Source: Microcystis elabens FACHB-917
Lineage (GTDB): Bacteria; Cyanobacteriota; Cyanobacteriia; PCC-6307; Cyanobiaceae
Length of the DNA stretch: 64,000 nucleotides
Reading direction: 5' to 3'
Assembly: GCF_014698445.1 (NCBI RefSeq)
Contig: NZ_JACJSZ010000007.1
Span: forward strand, 56,283 to 120,282
Positions 51,899 through 59,207 of this stretch are shown piece after piece. Below the pieces are notes generated by a model. It made no database searches. It worked only from the letters and a program-made list of their open reading frames with translations, and was not told where the DNA came from. A program made the position numbers and the translations under genes. The number at the start of each line of letters is the position of its first letter. Positions within the stretch are counted from its first letter, which is position 1.

Positions 51899-51920
51899 AG
51901 TGCGTTTGTACTGATAGAAT
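51899..51920 (+). promoter_or_regulatory. LexA-box-like operator on an extended -10 promoter
   Basis: AGTGCGTTTGTACT (51899-51912) matches the published cyanobacterial LexA consensus RGTACNNNDGTWCB at all but one position. It overlaps TG-A-TAGAAT, an extended -10 with hexamer 51915-51920; no good -35 is visible. A repressor here would block transcription into the SLOG gene (ATG 52005). Predicted start near 51927. Confidence 0.55.
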
Positions 51921-52004
51921 AAGAGCTGCGCCAAAGGCCACGAGCCCATCGCCTGCGGCAACGAAATCCTCGGACAACTTGCCCCGTTCGTTTGCTCTGT
52001 AGCC

Positions 52005-52526
52005 ATGAGCTTGTCTTCTGCTGCAGTGGCCCAGGCCGCTGCATTGCCTTCCCTTGGCCTCCTGCCGCCGCCGGCGTTGGTCCATCGCTCGGTCGTCATC
52101 GTCGCCGCTGGTGGTCGCGATCTCTCCTGGCCCCAGGAGCGCATCGCCGCCGCTCTCCTCCAGCGCAGTGCTGGCCGGCCTGTCCATCTGTTGCTCCATG
52201 GCGGTGCCCGTGGCGCTGATCGCGCTATCGGCCGTGCCGCCCAGCAGCTCGGCTGGCGTGTCCAGTCCCTCGCCGCTGATTGGCGCCGCCATGGCCGCGC
52301 TGCCGGTCCGATCCGCAATCGCCTCCTGCTGGAGCAGGCCCTGGTGGAGGCCCAGGCCCACACCTCCCCAGCGTTCAGCGCCTCGGTGCTGGTGATCGCC
52401 TTTCCCGGCGGGGCAGGCACGGCCTCGCTGGTGCAGCAGGCCCGCCGCTGCTCCTCCCGCTCGCCGGTGCCGGTGGTGGTGATGGAGGTGCCGCCGCCGT
52501 TCTCTCCCGAGCCCTTCGCCGCCTGA
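52005..52526 (+). CDS. SLOG-domain protein (DUF2493/YAcAr type)
   Basis: A 173-residue protein with the DUF2493 layout: SVVIVAAGGRDLSWPQERI, then HLLLHGGARGADRAIGRAAQQ, then AADWRRHGRAAGPIRNRLLLEQ, then LVIAFPGGAGTASLVQQARR. These form a Rossmann-like nucleotide-sensing pocket (GGxRG and GPIRN motifs; GGxGT motif) as in the SLOG superfamily that includes DprA and LOG. Relatives occur in phages, plasmids and defence loci and are thought to bind or process nucleotide ligands. It leads the Gp157-Rad52 genes and sits behind a LexA-box-like promoter. Exact activity unknown. Confidence 0.82.
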   Translation: MSLSSAAVAQAAALPSLGLLPPPALVHRSVVIVAAGGRDLSWPQERIAAALLQRSAGRPVHLLLHGGARGADRAIGRAAQQLGWRVQSLAADWRRHGRAAGPIRNRLLLEQALVEAQAHTSPAFSASVLVIAFPGGAGTASLVQQARRCSSRSPVPVVVMEVPPPFSPEPFAA

Positions 52527-52575
52527 GCGGCATCCGCCGCCTCGTTCTTCTTGTCCACCTTCTCTTCACCACCCC

Positions 52576-53187
52576 ATGGCCGTGCTCACCGTCCCCGCCG
52601 CTCCTTCCCTTCCCCAGGCCGCCGGGCCCTCTTGCTCACTGCAGCGCTCCGGCTCGCTCTGGCAGCTGGGCATCGAGGCCCAGGAGCTCACCACCGCCAT
52701 CGGCCAGCTGGCTGAGCAGCTGGAAACCGATGACGACGATTCCCGCGCCCAGGCCCTCGCCGACCTTGAGGCCGCCCTGCTGGCCGAGGAAGGCAACAAG
52801 CAGGCCCTCGCGGCCAAGGCCGATGCCACCTGCTGGGTGATCGAGCACCTCCGCGGTCAGGCCGCCTACCGGCAGCAGCAGGCCAAGCGGCTCACCGAGC
52901 TGTCCCGCTCCGATGCCTCTCGGGCCGACGCCCTCGAGGACTCGCTGGTTCTGGTGCTGACCCGCCTGCAGCCCACTTCCACCCGCTTCTCGTTCCCGAA
53001 TCACGAGCTGACCTCCCGGAAGTCCCAGGCCGTCGAGATCGCCGACGAAGACGCCCTCCCCTCCGAGTGGCTTGCTCTCAAGACCACAAGCCAGCCCGAC
53101 AAGGCCGCCATCAAGGAAGCCCTCAAGGCCGGCCACCTCATCCCCGGCGCCCAGCTGATCTCCCGCCGCTCCTGGCGCATCTGTTGA
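52576..53187 (+). CDS. Siphovirus Gp157-family protein
   Basis: A 203-residue protein matching the Gp157 pattern. It has an acidic helical amino half (ELTTAIGQLAEQLETDDDD, ALAAKADATCWVIEHLRG), a coiled coil with QQQAKRLTELSRSDASR, a beta-rich centre TSTRFSFPNHELTSRKSQ, and the diagnostic end PDKAAIKEALKAGHLIPGA followed by QLISRRSW. Phage and plasmid members often neighbour recombination genes, and one is reported to affect phage resistance. It sits 50 bases after SLOG and 88 before Rad52, same strand. Confidence 0.85.
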   Translation: MAVLTVPAAPSLPQAAGPSCSLQRSGSLWQLGIEAQELTTAIGQLAEQLETDDDDSRAQALADLEAALLAEEGNKQALAAKADATCWVIEHLRGQAAYRQQQAKRLTELSRSDASRADALEDSLVLVLTRLQPTSTRFSFPNHELTSRKSQAVEIADEDALPSEWLALKTTSQPDKAAIKEALKAGHLIPGAQLISRRSWRIC

Positions 53188-53274
53188 ACGGGGCAGAGCT
53201 CCCACGCAACTGGGGTCCTTGCTGAGCAGCCGGGGCCCCCTTCCCTTCCTCCTCACACCTTTGCTTCCATCGCC

Positions 53275-54273
53275 ATGACCGTCGCCGCTCCTTCCGCTAA
53301 CGGGACCCGCACCACCAGCCTCCCCGCAGCTCCACGCCCCGCCCAGAAGCCCCCCTCAGCCCTGGAGCTGGTCCCCTCCGCTGATCGACCCGAGCCTCTC
53401 CCGTCAGCCACGCCGGAACCCGAGTCCGCCGCCGTCCCGGTTCAGCTCCCTGGCTTCTCCCCCGAGCAGCTCGCGGCGCTCTCCGCCCCGCTCGATCGAG
53501 CCAACGTCCGCCAGCGGGAGCAGGGCCGATCGAAGGTCCACTACCTCGAAGGCTGGCAGGTGATCGCGGAGGCCAACCGCATCTTTGGTTTCGATGGCTG
53601 GCAGCGGCAGACCATCGCGGTCCGCTGCGTCGCCCAGGCCGAGCGGTTGATCGGTAGAGAGCAGAAGCCGGGCTGGGGCGTCACCTACACCGCCCGGGTG
53701 CGCGTCACCGTCACCGCAGGAGGCCTGACACCCCTGGTTCGCGAGGGCAGCGGCGCCGGCCACGGCATCGACGTGGACCTGGGCCAGGCCCACGAATCCG
53801 CCCTCAAAGAAGCCGAGACCGACGCCATGAAGCGGGCATTGATGACCTTCGGGAACCCGTTTGGCCTGGCCCTCTACGACAAGGCGCAGCGTCAGGTCAG
53901 CAGTGCTGCGGGCCAGGGTGATGGGCCTCAGCGGCCTGGTGGGCAGCAGTCTTCTCTGAGTCGGCCGAAGGCTGGTTCTCCCGCCACCACTGCTTCCCCG
54001 GCTCAGGGTCGCTCCCAGGCCACGGCCTCGACGTCTACGCCTTCAGCCCCGGCCGACCTCGGCCAGGTGCCCCTCGATGCCGAGACGATCCAGCACCTCC
54101 ACAGCACCCTGCGGGCCCTGCCCCGGCCACTCCTGGAGAGCCTCACCCGGGCCTTCCGCAAGCGCTTCCAGGTGCCCGAAGCCGCTGCCACCATCGCCGA
54201 TCGGATCAACCAGAAGTGCCACCACGACTGGATTGAGACCTTCCTCGTGCAGCACCAGGCCAGCACCCAGTGA
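53275..54273 (+). CDS. Rad52/Rad22-type single-strand annealing protein
   Basis: A 332-residue protein. The Rad52 core spans about 55-215: LDRANVRQREQGRSKVHYLEG, EANRIFGFDGWQRQT, VTYTARVRVTVTAGG and AHESALKEAETDAMKRALMTF then GNPFGLALYDK. This is the Rad52/Rad22 fold that anneals single strands, more usual in phages and plasmids than in bacterial cores. An Ala/Pro/Ser/Thr-rich amino end and linker (215-255) surround it, and the carboxy 70 residues are a helical tail (LDAETIQHLHSTLRALPRPLLES). It completes the LexA-boxed module. Confidence 0.88.
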   Translation: MTVAAPSANGTRTTSLPAAPRPAQKPPSALELVPSADRPEPLPSATPEPESAAVPVQLPGFSPEQLAALSAPLDRANVRQREQGRSKVHYLEGWQVIAEANRIFGFDGWQRQTIAVRCVAQAERLIGREQKPGWGVTYTARVRVTVTAGGLTPLVREGSGAGHGIDVDLGQAHESALKEAETDAMKRALMTFGNPFGLALYDKAQRQVSSAAGQGDGPQRPGGQQSSLSRPKAGSPATTASPAQGRSQATASTSTPSAPADLGQVPLDAETIQHLHSTLRALPRPLLESLTRAFRKRFQVPEAAATIADRINQKCHHDWIETFLVQHQASTQ

Positions 54274-54302
54274 GCCCCTGGCGCCAAAGCGCATCCCCTG
54301 CT

Positions 54303-54316
54303 AGTACAGATGTATG
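54303..54316. promoter_or_regulatory. second LexA-box-like sequence
   Basis: AGTACAGATGTATG matches RGTACNNNDGTWCB at all positions but one. It overlaps the annotated ATG of the next gene (54314-54316), so either that start is wrong and ATG 54332 is used, or the match is accidental. Confidence 0.35.
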
Positions 54317-54610
54317 CCTGTCGTGGTTGTCATGGTGCCGGTCCCGCTCTTCCGTCTGCAGCCTTCCCGCACCGACGAGATCGAGGACTGGCCCTATCTC
54401 GATGAGGCTGTGCTGCTCAGGACCCGCAGCCGCAAGGTCTGCATGACCTGCCACTGGTTCCGACACCACGCGGGGGTGAACTGCATCCCGGTGCTCACCT
54501 GCCAGCTGCACCAGGGCTTGATCGCCCATGGCGAGCACCTCACCAGCCGCTGCCAAGGCTGGACCGACGACCAGGTCCGCCAGAAGGGCTGGGCGCCGGA
54601 AGTGGCCTGA
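54314..54610 (+). CDS. small cysteine-rich protein, possible zinc binder
   Basis: A 98-residue protein from ATG 54314 (92 from ATG 54332, MVPVPLFRLQ). Cysteines are arranged CMTCHWFRHHAGVNCIPVLTC then C at SRCQGW; the CxxC followed by CxxxxxC and histidines would suit zinc. The tail GWTDDQVRQKGWAPEVA is typical of cyanobacterial accessory proteins but no family is named. It follows the Rad52 gene by 40 bases. Confidence 0.6.
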   Translation: MPVVVVMVPVPLFRLQPSRTDEIEDWPYLDEAVLLRTRSRKVCMTCHWFRHHAGVNCIPVLTCQLHQGLIAHGEHLTSRCQGWTDDQVRQKGWAPEVA

Positions 54611-54617
54611 GCGGCCC

Positions 54618-54902
54618 ATGCACGTCGGTGACCGGAAGCGACCGCCGCTCTCGCCCCAGGAAGGCTGGCTGAGCGACGGCCGCCAGGTGCTGCACTTCAG
54701 GCCAAGGCGTTACGACCGTTGGAGTCAGAGCCTGGAGGTGACCTTCGGGGAGGTGATGGCCGGCGGTGAGCCGCCACTGCTCAAGAAGCGCAGGGAGCTG
54801 ACGCGCGAGCAGGCGATCAGGCTCTGGGCCCAGAAGCGCCAGCAGGGCCTGCAGCCTTGCGCGCCCCAGTGGCTGCCGCCAGCGCCGCTGTCGCCGGGCT
54901 GA
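54618..54902 (+). CDS. DUF1651 family protein
   Basis: A 94-residue picocyanobacterial protein. The family pattern is visible in EGWLSDGRQVLHFRPRRYDRW, EVTFGEVMAGGEPPLLKKRR, LTREQAIRLWAQKRQQGLQPC and APQW. No function is known. ATG 54618 is 7 bases after the previous stop; the gene forms a tight same-strand pair with the cysteine-rich protein and is followed by the double cupin. Confidence 0.8.
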   Translation: MHVGDRKRPPLSPQEGWLSDGRQVLHFRPRRYDRWSQSLEVTFGEVMAGGEPPLLKKRRELTREQAIRLWAQKRQQGLQPCAPQWLPPAPLSPG

Positions 54903-54916
54903 TCAGAATCGAGCCC

Positions 54917-55600
54917 ATGGAACTCCATGCCGACCTCAGCCAGCGCGCTCTGTTCGACAGCAACGCCCTGGACTGGACCCCATCGCCAATGGCAGGGGTG
55001 GAGCGGCGGATGCTGGATCGCCACGGTGAGGAAGTCGCCCGGGCCACCTCACTCGTGCGCTACGCCCGGGGCAGCCGTTTTGAGCGCCACAGCCATGGCG
55101 GTGGCGAAGAGATCCTGGTGCTGGAGGGCACCTTCTCCGATGAGCAGGGCGACTACCCAGCCGGCACCTACCTGCGCAATCCGGTTGGCTCCAGCCATGC
55201 TCCCTTCAGTGAGGCGGGCTGCACGATCCTGGTGAAGCTCCACCAGATGCACCAGGCCGATCAGCAACGGCAGGTGATCGACACCACCGCCGCTGCCTGG
55301 GTGCCGGGGCTGGTGCGCGGGCTGGAGGTGCTGCCCCTGTACGCCTTTGGTTCGGAGCACGTGGCCCTGGTGCGCTGGGCGCCGGGCACGGTGTTTCAGC
55401 CCCACGGCCATCCCGGCGGTGAGGAAATCCTGGTGCTGGATGGCGTGTTCCAGGACGAGCACGGCACCTACCCGGCCGGCAGCTGGCTGCGCAATCCACC
55501 CGGCAGCGTGCACCGGCCCTGGAGCGAGATTGGCTGCACCATCTGGGTGAAGACCGGCCATCTGCCCGCCACCCAAGGACCCGACGGCTCAGAAGCGTGA
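54917..55600 (+). CDS. two-domain cupin of the ChrR type
   Basis: A 227-residue protein built of two similar cupin modules. Module one has FERHSHGGGEEILVLEGTFSDE and YLRNPVGSSHAPFSEAGC. Module two has FQPHGHPGGEEILVLDGVFQDE and WLRNPPGSVHRPWSEIGC. Each keeps the HxHxxGEE and later H of the metal site. In other bacteria this fold forms the zinc-binding sensory half of ChrR anti-sigma factors responding to singlet oxygen, but here no sigma factor or DNA-binding domain is fused or adjacent. A stand-alone metal-dependent role is likely. Convergent with the DUF924 gene by 12 bases. Confidence 0.82.
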   Translation: MELHADLSQRALFDSNALDWTPSPMAGVERRMLDRHGEEVARATSLVRYARGSRFERHSHGGGEEILVLEGTFSDEQGDYPAGTYLRNPVGSSHAPFSEAGCTILVKLHQMHQADQQRQVIDTTAAAWVPGLVRGLEVLPLYAFGSEHVALVRWAPGTVFQPHGHPGGEEILVLDGVFQDEHGTYPAGSWLRNPPGSVHRPWSEIGCTIWVKTGHLPATQGPDGSEA

Positions 55601-56146
55601 GCCCGGCGTCTGCAGGAAGGCCAGCTCCTCCGCGCTCGACACCCGCCCCAGGAGCGTGTTGCGGTGAGGGAAGCGGCCAAAGCGGGCGATCACATCCCGG
55701 TGGCGGCGGGCGAAGTCGGCGGTACGGGGATCGCTGAACCGCTCAAACAGCGGTAAGGCCGCCTCCTGCACCGCAATGACCTCGCTGTGCATCAGCGGCA
55801 TCAGCCAGAACTGCCGCCGAGCCTGCTCGGGTTCGGTCTCCAGCCAGCCGCGCTCCACCGCCTTCAGGCTCAGGGCCAGGGCCTGGGGATCGCCCGCGAA
55901 GGCCATAGCGGTGTCGCGCCAGATCTGCCGCGGGAACTGATCGAGGAGCAGCACCAGCGCCAGGCCCCCAGCCGCTTCCGTGGCCCAGGCGTCGAGCTCA
56001 CCGGAGATGGCGCTTCGGGTCAGCTGCAGAAAGCGTTGCTGCAGCAGGGCGTCAAAGGCCGGGTCCTTGGCGAACCACTGGCGCGGCCGGCTCTGCACGA
56101 ACCAAAACTCCAGAACCTCCGCCGCTTGTTCCCCGTGGCCTGTCAT
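55589..56146 (-). CDS. DUF924 family protein
   Basis: A 185-residue soluble helical protein. Conserved stretches are VLEFWFVQSRPRQWFAKDPAFD, LALVLLLDQFPRQIWRDTAM and QFWLMPLMHSEVIAVQEAAL; FGRFPHRNTLLGR follows near the end. These define DUF924, whose helical repeat fold has no assigned activity. Start ATG 56146 overlaps the stop of the MTH1187-type gene (TGATG arrangement), so both are translated together. Confidence 0.88.
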   Translation of the reverse strand: MTGHGEQAAEVLEFWFVQSRPRQWFAKDPAFDALLQQRFLQLTRSAISGELDAWATEAAGGLALVLLLDQFPRQIWRDTAMAFAGDPQALALSLKAVERGWLETEPEQARRQFWLMPLMHSEVIAVQEAALPLFERFSDPRTADFARRHRDVIARFGRFPHRNTLLGRVSSAEELAFLQTPGSRF

Positions 56147-56442
56147 CAGAGCAGGGCCTGCACGCTGGCCACCTTGTCCTCCAGGGTCTGATCCTTGTCG
56201 GTGCGGGTGTTGATTTTCACCGTTGTGTAGACGCGGGGGCAGCCCATGGCGTGCACCGCCTGATGGCAGGCCTCGATCGTGGCGAACACCGGCTCCCACT
56301 CGCCCTCGATGGCGGTGCCGTTGGGATGCAGCTGGATCTTGAGGCCGGCATCGGAGAGCACCTTCTCGCAGGCAGCGATGTAGGGCGCCAAGTGCACGCC
56401 CACCCCGATCGGCACCACGCACAGATCCACGATCACCTTCAT
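56146..56442 (-). CDS. MTH1187/YkoF-like thiamine-binding protein
   Basis: A 98-residue protein of the small MTH1187/YqgV family, a ferredoxin-like fold that binds thiamine or related vitamins in characterised relatives. VIVDLCVVPIGVGVHLAPYIAA at the start, IQLHPNGTAIEGEWEPVF and CPRVYTTVKINTRTDK near the end match well. ATG 56442 (MKVIVDLCV) gives full family length. It is paired with DUF924; the role is not settled. Confidence 0.8.
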   Translation of the reverse strand: MKVIVDLCVVPIGVGVHLAPYIAACEKVLSDAGLKIQLHPNGTAIEGEWEPVFATIEACHQAVHAMGCPRVYTTVKINTRTDKDQTLEDKVASVQALL

Positions 56443-56488
56443 GGTCAGTCCTGGCGGATTGCTCCCATCGTGGAAGCATCTGCCGGGA

Positions 56489-56758
56489 TCAGCGGCACAG
56501 AGCAGCAACGCGACGGCCCGCAGGCCGGATGCTGCTGACGGCAGTGCCGGGGTCCCGGCGCACCTTCACTCGGAAGGTGCAGTGGGCTGGCCCAAGGTGC
56601 TCGATCAGGGCCTCCCGGGCCTCGTGCTGCAGCTCCTCAAGTGTGGGCGCGGTGATGAGGATGGGCAGGGTCACTCCTGCGGAGAAGGCTGCGCCTACGG
56701 CCTGGGCCTCCAGGTGGCCGGGGCGTTCAGCCAGAACGCGGAACACGATCTCTGGCAT
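56489..56758 (-). CDS. small HicB/DUF1902-like protein
   Basis: An 89-residue protein from ATG 56758 (MPEIVFRVLAERPGHLEAQ). The pattern of alternating strands with APTLEELQHEAREALIEHLG resembles the RNase-H-like HicB/DUF1902 fold, commonly an antitoxin, but the usual toxin partner HicA is not seen next to it. The tail SSIRPAGRRVAALCR is basic. It may be a stray antitoxin or a regulator. DUF4236 lies upstream on the same strand. Confidence 0.55.
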   Translation of the reverse strand: MPEIVFRVLAERPGHLEAQAVGAAFSAGVTLPILITAPTLEELQHEAREALIEHLGPAHCTFRVKVRRDPGTAVSSIRPAGRRVAALCR

Positions 56759-56865
56759 GCGGGGGTATCTCCTTCTTTCCGGCTCCATCCTTGGCCTGCT
56801 GAGGCGACAGCGCAGGTGCGGCCGGATACGGGGAACCGGCCCTGCGGGCACCTGCCCTTGCCGTG

Positions 56866-57420
56866 TCAGGCGAGCCAGCCCCGTGTAGAGGCCAGCCTGG
56901 AGGCTTCCTGCACGGCGGTGATGCAGCGCTGGGCCCGGCGCTTGGCATCGTCCTGGCCCTGGGACCGCAGCACGTAGCCCTCCATCGCTTCTGGCGTCTC
57001 GATCAGAGCCAATAGGCCCGTGGTGCGCGCACCGAGGGAACCATCGGCGAGCAGACGGCTCACCAGGCCGTGCTCCCACAGCTGCTCCCCGGTGGAGTCT
57101 GGAGCGAACAGCTCCTGCCGCAGCACGCCCAACAACGACTGCTTGAGGGCATCGAGCTGGCCCGGCCGCAGCCGGCGGCTATTGGGCAGGCCCGCCGCAG
57201 GGCCGGCTGGGATCGCAGCGGCGCGATCAGGGGTGTGCTCCACGCTCCAGCTCAGGCCGGTGCCGGGCAGCCCCACGGTGGTGCGGGGCCCACCGCTGCG
57301 ATTCACCGGGATGTTGAACGAGGCCCCGCGGCCACCGACGGAGATCGAGCTCAGTCCCCCGCTGGAGAAGTTGAACCTCAGCGGGCCCAGGCGGGCGGAG
57401 CGGCGGAGACGGAAGCCCAT
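56866..57420 (-). CDS. DUF4236-domain protein
   Basis: A 184-residue protein. The amino end has the compact DUF4236 signature: GFRLRRSARLGPLRFNFSSG, then GLSSISVGGRGASFNI and TTVGLPGTGLSW. The rest is a helical carboxy domain (LDALKQSLLGVLRQELFAPD, DAKRRAQRCITAVQEASRLA). DUF4236 occurs on mobile elements and near phage genes; function unknown. It lies at the left border of the gene-free interval that holds the RNA candidate. Confidence 0.8.
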   Translation of the reverse strand: MGFRLRRSARLGPLRFNFSSGGLSSISVGGRGASFNIPVNRSGGPRTTVGLPGTGLSWSVEHTPDRAAAIPAGPAAGLPNSRRLRPGQLDALKQSLLGVLRQELFAPDSTGEQLWEHGLVSRLLADGSLGARTTGLLALIETPEAMEGYVLRSQGQDDAKRRAQRCITAVQEASRLASTRGWLA

Positions 57421-57539
57421 GGCAATCAGCGGGTTGGCTCGCAGGGATGGCCCGAGCAGGGTTCAGGTTGCCGCGTGGATGCAGCCGTCCGCAAATCCAT
57501 GCGCTCAGTGCATAGAACCGCCGGTGCTGCTGCCTCTCC

Positions 57540-58041
57540 GAGGAGTAGAGGGGCGCCTAAGAAGCATTGCACTGACTGGGTTTCTGGTGGTACGGGAACA
57601 GGTACCGCCACGAGCCACCGCCAGCCCCAAAGAGGCGTACTTTGAAGTTGAGGGGAGGCCCGGGAGCCAACCCGACCCTTACCCTCCACCAGAGTCCGGC
57701 CAGGGAACACCCGAGCCGGTGCGCACAGCGGAGGTGCGCCAACGATGCGACACACAACCGGTGAACGCGGTGACGCGGCGCGAGCGTCATCCCGTAGCAG
57801 CAGAGAGCGAGACGCCAGTTCAGTTTCCCGCGTGTTGAAACCCCGGGCTGCATAACCCGTGCCTGGATCACAACCGAGAAGGTCAAGCCCCGAGCATCTC
57901 TTCTCCCAGACGTGATCTCCTTTTCTTCCCTGCCAGGCCCAAGGCAGGTCATGCGTGAACCACAGACACCCGACCGGCAGTCCTTGGTGTGAGGAGGTGA
58001 CCGCCGCAACCGGTGCTAAGGCGCCCCCCACGGGGCGCCTT
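57540..58041 (+). ncRNA. structured RNA candidate ending in a strong terminator
   Basis: A 676-base interval (57421-58096) without a credible gene shows many stable hairpins in order: TGGTGGTAC/GTACCGCCA (57585-57610), GCGCAC/GTGCGC (57721-57739), GGTGACGC/GCGTCATC with a G-T pair (57769-57791), GTTTC/GAAAC (57823-57841) and CGGG/CCCG (57844-57859). It ends at the perfect 10-bp terminator stem at 58018-58041. The DUF4236 gene is divergent and the GNAT gene starts after the terminator, so the terminator must belong to a transcript of this interval. I do not recognise tmRNA, RNase P, 6S or a group II intron domain V. A stand-alone OMEGA/HEARO-type RNA is one possibility. The 5' end is a guess. 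Confidence 0.55.
58018..58041 (+). terminator. intrinsic terminator of the RNA candidate
   Basis: Perfect stem AAGGCGCCCC/GGGGCGCCTT with a 4-base loop, followed by CCTGTT. It lies directly after GAGGAGGTGA (57991-58000), itself a ribosome-site-like string. It separates the structured interval from the GNAT gene. Confidence 0.75.
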
Positions 58042-58096
58042 CCTGTTGGGAGGACAATCACCAGGACAGCACTCCTGTTCTCTGACTCGCGCCCCA

Positions 58097-58606
58097 TTGC
58101 CCCTGCAGATCCGGCCTTTTGAGGCGGCCGACTGGCCGGCGGTGTGGGCGCTGCTGGAGCCGGTGTTCCGCGCTGGTGAAACCTTCCCCCACGACCCAGC
58201 CATCACGGAGGCCAAGGCCCAGCTGGCCTGGGTGGAGCAGAGCCAGGCGGTGGTGGTGGCCGTGAATGCAGCAGGAGCTGTGGTGGGCACGTATTACCTG
58301 AGGCCCAACTCCCTCGCTCTTGGCGCCCATGTGGCCAATGCCGGCTACGTGGTGGCCGAGCCCTGCCTGCGCCAGGGAATCGGCAGCCGCCTCTGCCAGC
58401 ATTCGCTGCAGGCGGCGCGGCGGCTGGGGTTCCGGGCAATGCAGTTCAACCTGGTGGTGAGCACCAACACCGCCGGCATCCGCTGCTGGCAGCGCAACGG
58501 CTTTCAGGTCGTCGGCACATTGCCCGGGGCGTTTCGCCACCGGCAGCTGGGCTACGTCGATGCCCTGGTGATGTTCCAGGGCCTGATGGAGGGGCCGACG
58601 CCATGA
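58097..58606 (+). CDS. GNAT-family N-acetyltransferase
   Basis: A 169-residue protein from TTG 58097 (MPLQIRPFEAADWPAV). The acetyl-CoA site is GYVVAEPCLRQGIGSRLCQH (RxxGxG near residue 94), and STNTAGIRCWQRNGFQVVGT is the conserved GNAT carboxy strand. An upstream GTG 58013 in the same frame would need to read through the terminator hairpin, so I reject it. Substrate unknown. It overlaps the PPC gene by 4 bases (ATGA). Confidence 0.82.
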   Translation: MPLQIRPFEAADWPAVWALLEPVFRAGETFPHDPAITEAKAQLAWVEQSQAVVVAVNAAGAVVGTYYLRPNSLALGAHVANAGYVVAEPCLRQGIGSRLCQHSLQAARRLGFRAMQFNLVVSTNTAGIRCWQRNGFQVVGTLPGAFRHRQLGYVDALVMFQGLMEGPTP

Positions 58607-59007
58607 AGGTGGTGCCGCTGCGGCTGCAGCCAGGCGACGATCTGCGCCAGGCGCTGGAGGCCTGGATGGGCGAGCAGCCGGAGCAGGCCGGCTGTCTCAT
58701 CAGCGCCGTTGGCAGCCTGTCGTTGGCCCAACTACGCCTGGCCGGAGCCACCGTGGCCACGGCGATCCACGGCGAGCTGGAGATCCTCAGCCTCTCCGGC
58801 ACCCTCTCGCCCGATGGGGCCCACCTGCACATCGCTGTGGCCGACCTCCAGGGTTCCGTGATCGGCGGCCACCTCGGCGCCGGCTCGCTGGTGCGCACCA
58901 CCGCCGAGCTGGTGATCGGCCTGCTGCCGGAGTGGCGGTTCAGCCGGGAGCTGGATCCAGCCACCGGCTACCCCGAGCTGCGGATCACTCCTCAGGCTCC
59001 GAACTGA
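58603..59007 (+). CDS. PPC-domain (DUF296) protein
   Basis: A 134-residue small protein of the plant-and-prokaryote-conserved fold. GCLISAVGSLSLAQLRLAGA, ELEILSLSGTLSPDGAHLHI and GGHLGAGSLVRTTAELVIG match the family; the histidine cluster HLHIAVAD/GGHL usually binds a metal. In plants this domain occurs with AT-hooks, but none is fused here. Start ATG 58603 overlaps the GNAT stop, indicating joint translation. Confidence 0.85.
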   Translation: MKVVPLRLQPGDDLRQALEAWMGEQPEQAGCLISAVGSLSLAQLRLAGATVATAIHGELEILSLSGTLSPDGAHLHIAVADLQGSVIGGHLGAGSLVRTTAELVIGLLPEWRFSRELDPATGYPELRITPQAPN

Positions 59008-59182
59008 GGGGCGGCAGCCGCCGTTCCACCTGCAGAAACACCAGCCAGGCCACACCGGCACTGATGCCTCCGGTCCAGTCGTTGCGCAGGAGCTCCACGA
59101 TCGACACCGTGCTGGCGCCGATGCGTAGGCCGCGCAGCAGGAAGCGGCCCAGCTTGTCCAGCGACTCCCGGTTCACCGTCAT
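58985..59182 (-). CDS. small membrane-associated hypothetical protein
   Basis: A 65-residue protein from ATG 59182 (MTVNRESLDKLGRFLLRGLR). One hydrophobic segment (GGISAGVAWLVFLQVE) may sit in the membrane; the end PLSSEPEE is acidic. It overlaps the PPC gene end by 23 bases in the opposite direction. It lies 25 bases after the SAP-like gene on the same strand and could be the third gene of that operon. No family recognised. Confidence 0.5.
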   Translation of the reverse strand: MTVNRESLDKLGRFLLRGLRIGASTVSIVELLRNDWTGGISAGVAWLVFLQVERRLPPLSSEPEE

Positions 59183-59207
59183 CAGCTGGGACCAGCGCAG
59201 AGGAGTT

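Noticed and set aside
57986..58001. Yfr1-like string on the minus strand near 57,990 (CCTCCTCACACC)
   Set aside because: Yfr1 carries ACUCCUCACAC between two hairpins and ends in a U-run. Here the first base differs, the 3' hairpin is weak and there is no T-run; the plus strand reads more simply as GAGGAGGTGA.
57421..58096. tmRNA, RNase P RNA, 6S RNA or group II intron
   Set aside because: No tag-peptide codons with TTCGA T-arm, no GAGGAAAGTCCGGGC core, and no domain-V-like 34-mer or reverse transcriptase were seen.
58013..58096. Longer amino end for the GNAT gene from GTG 58013
   Set aside because: Although GAGGAGGTGA lies upstream, the added 28 codons would run through the perfect terminator hairpin; the family begins at about TTG 58097.
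57426..58097. 223-residue minus-strand reading frame over the RNA candidate
   Set aside because: It crosses all hairpins and the terminator, has no ribosome site and a random-looking composition; hairpin pairing explains the sequence better.
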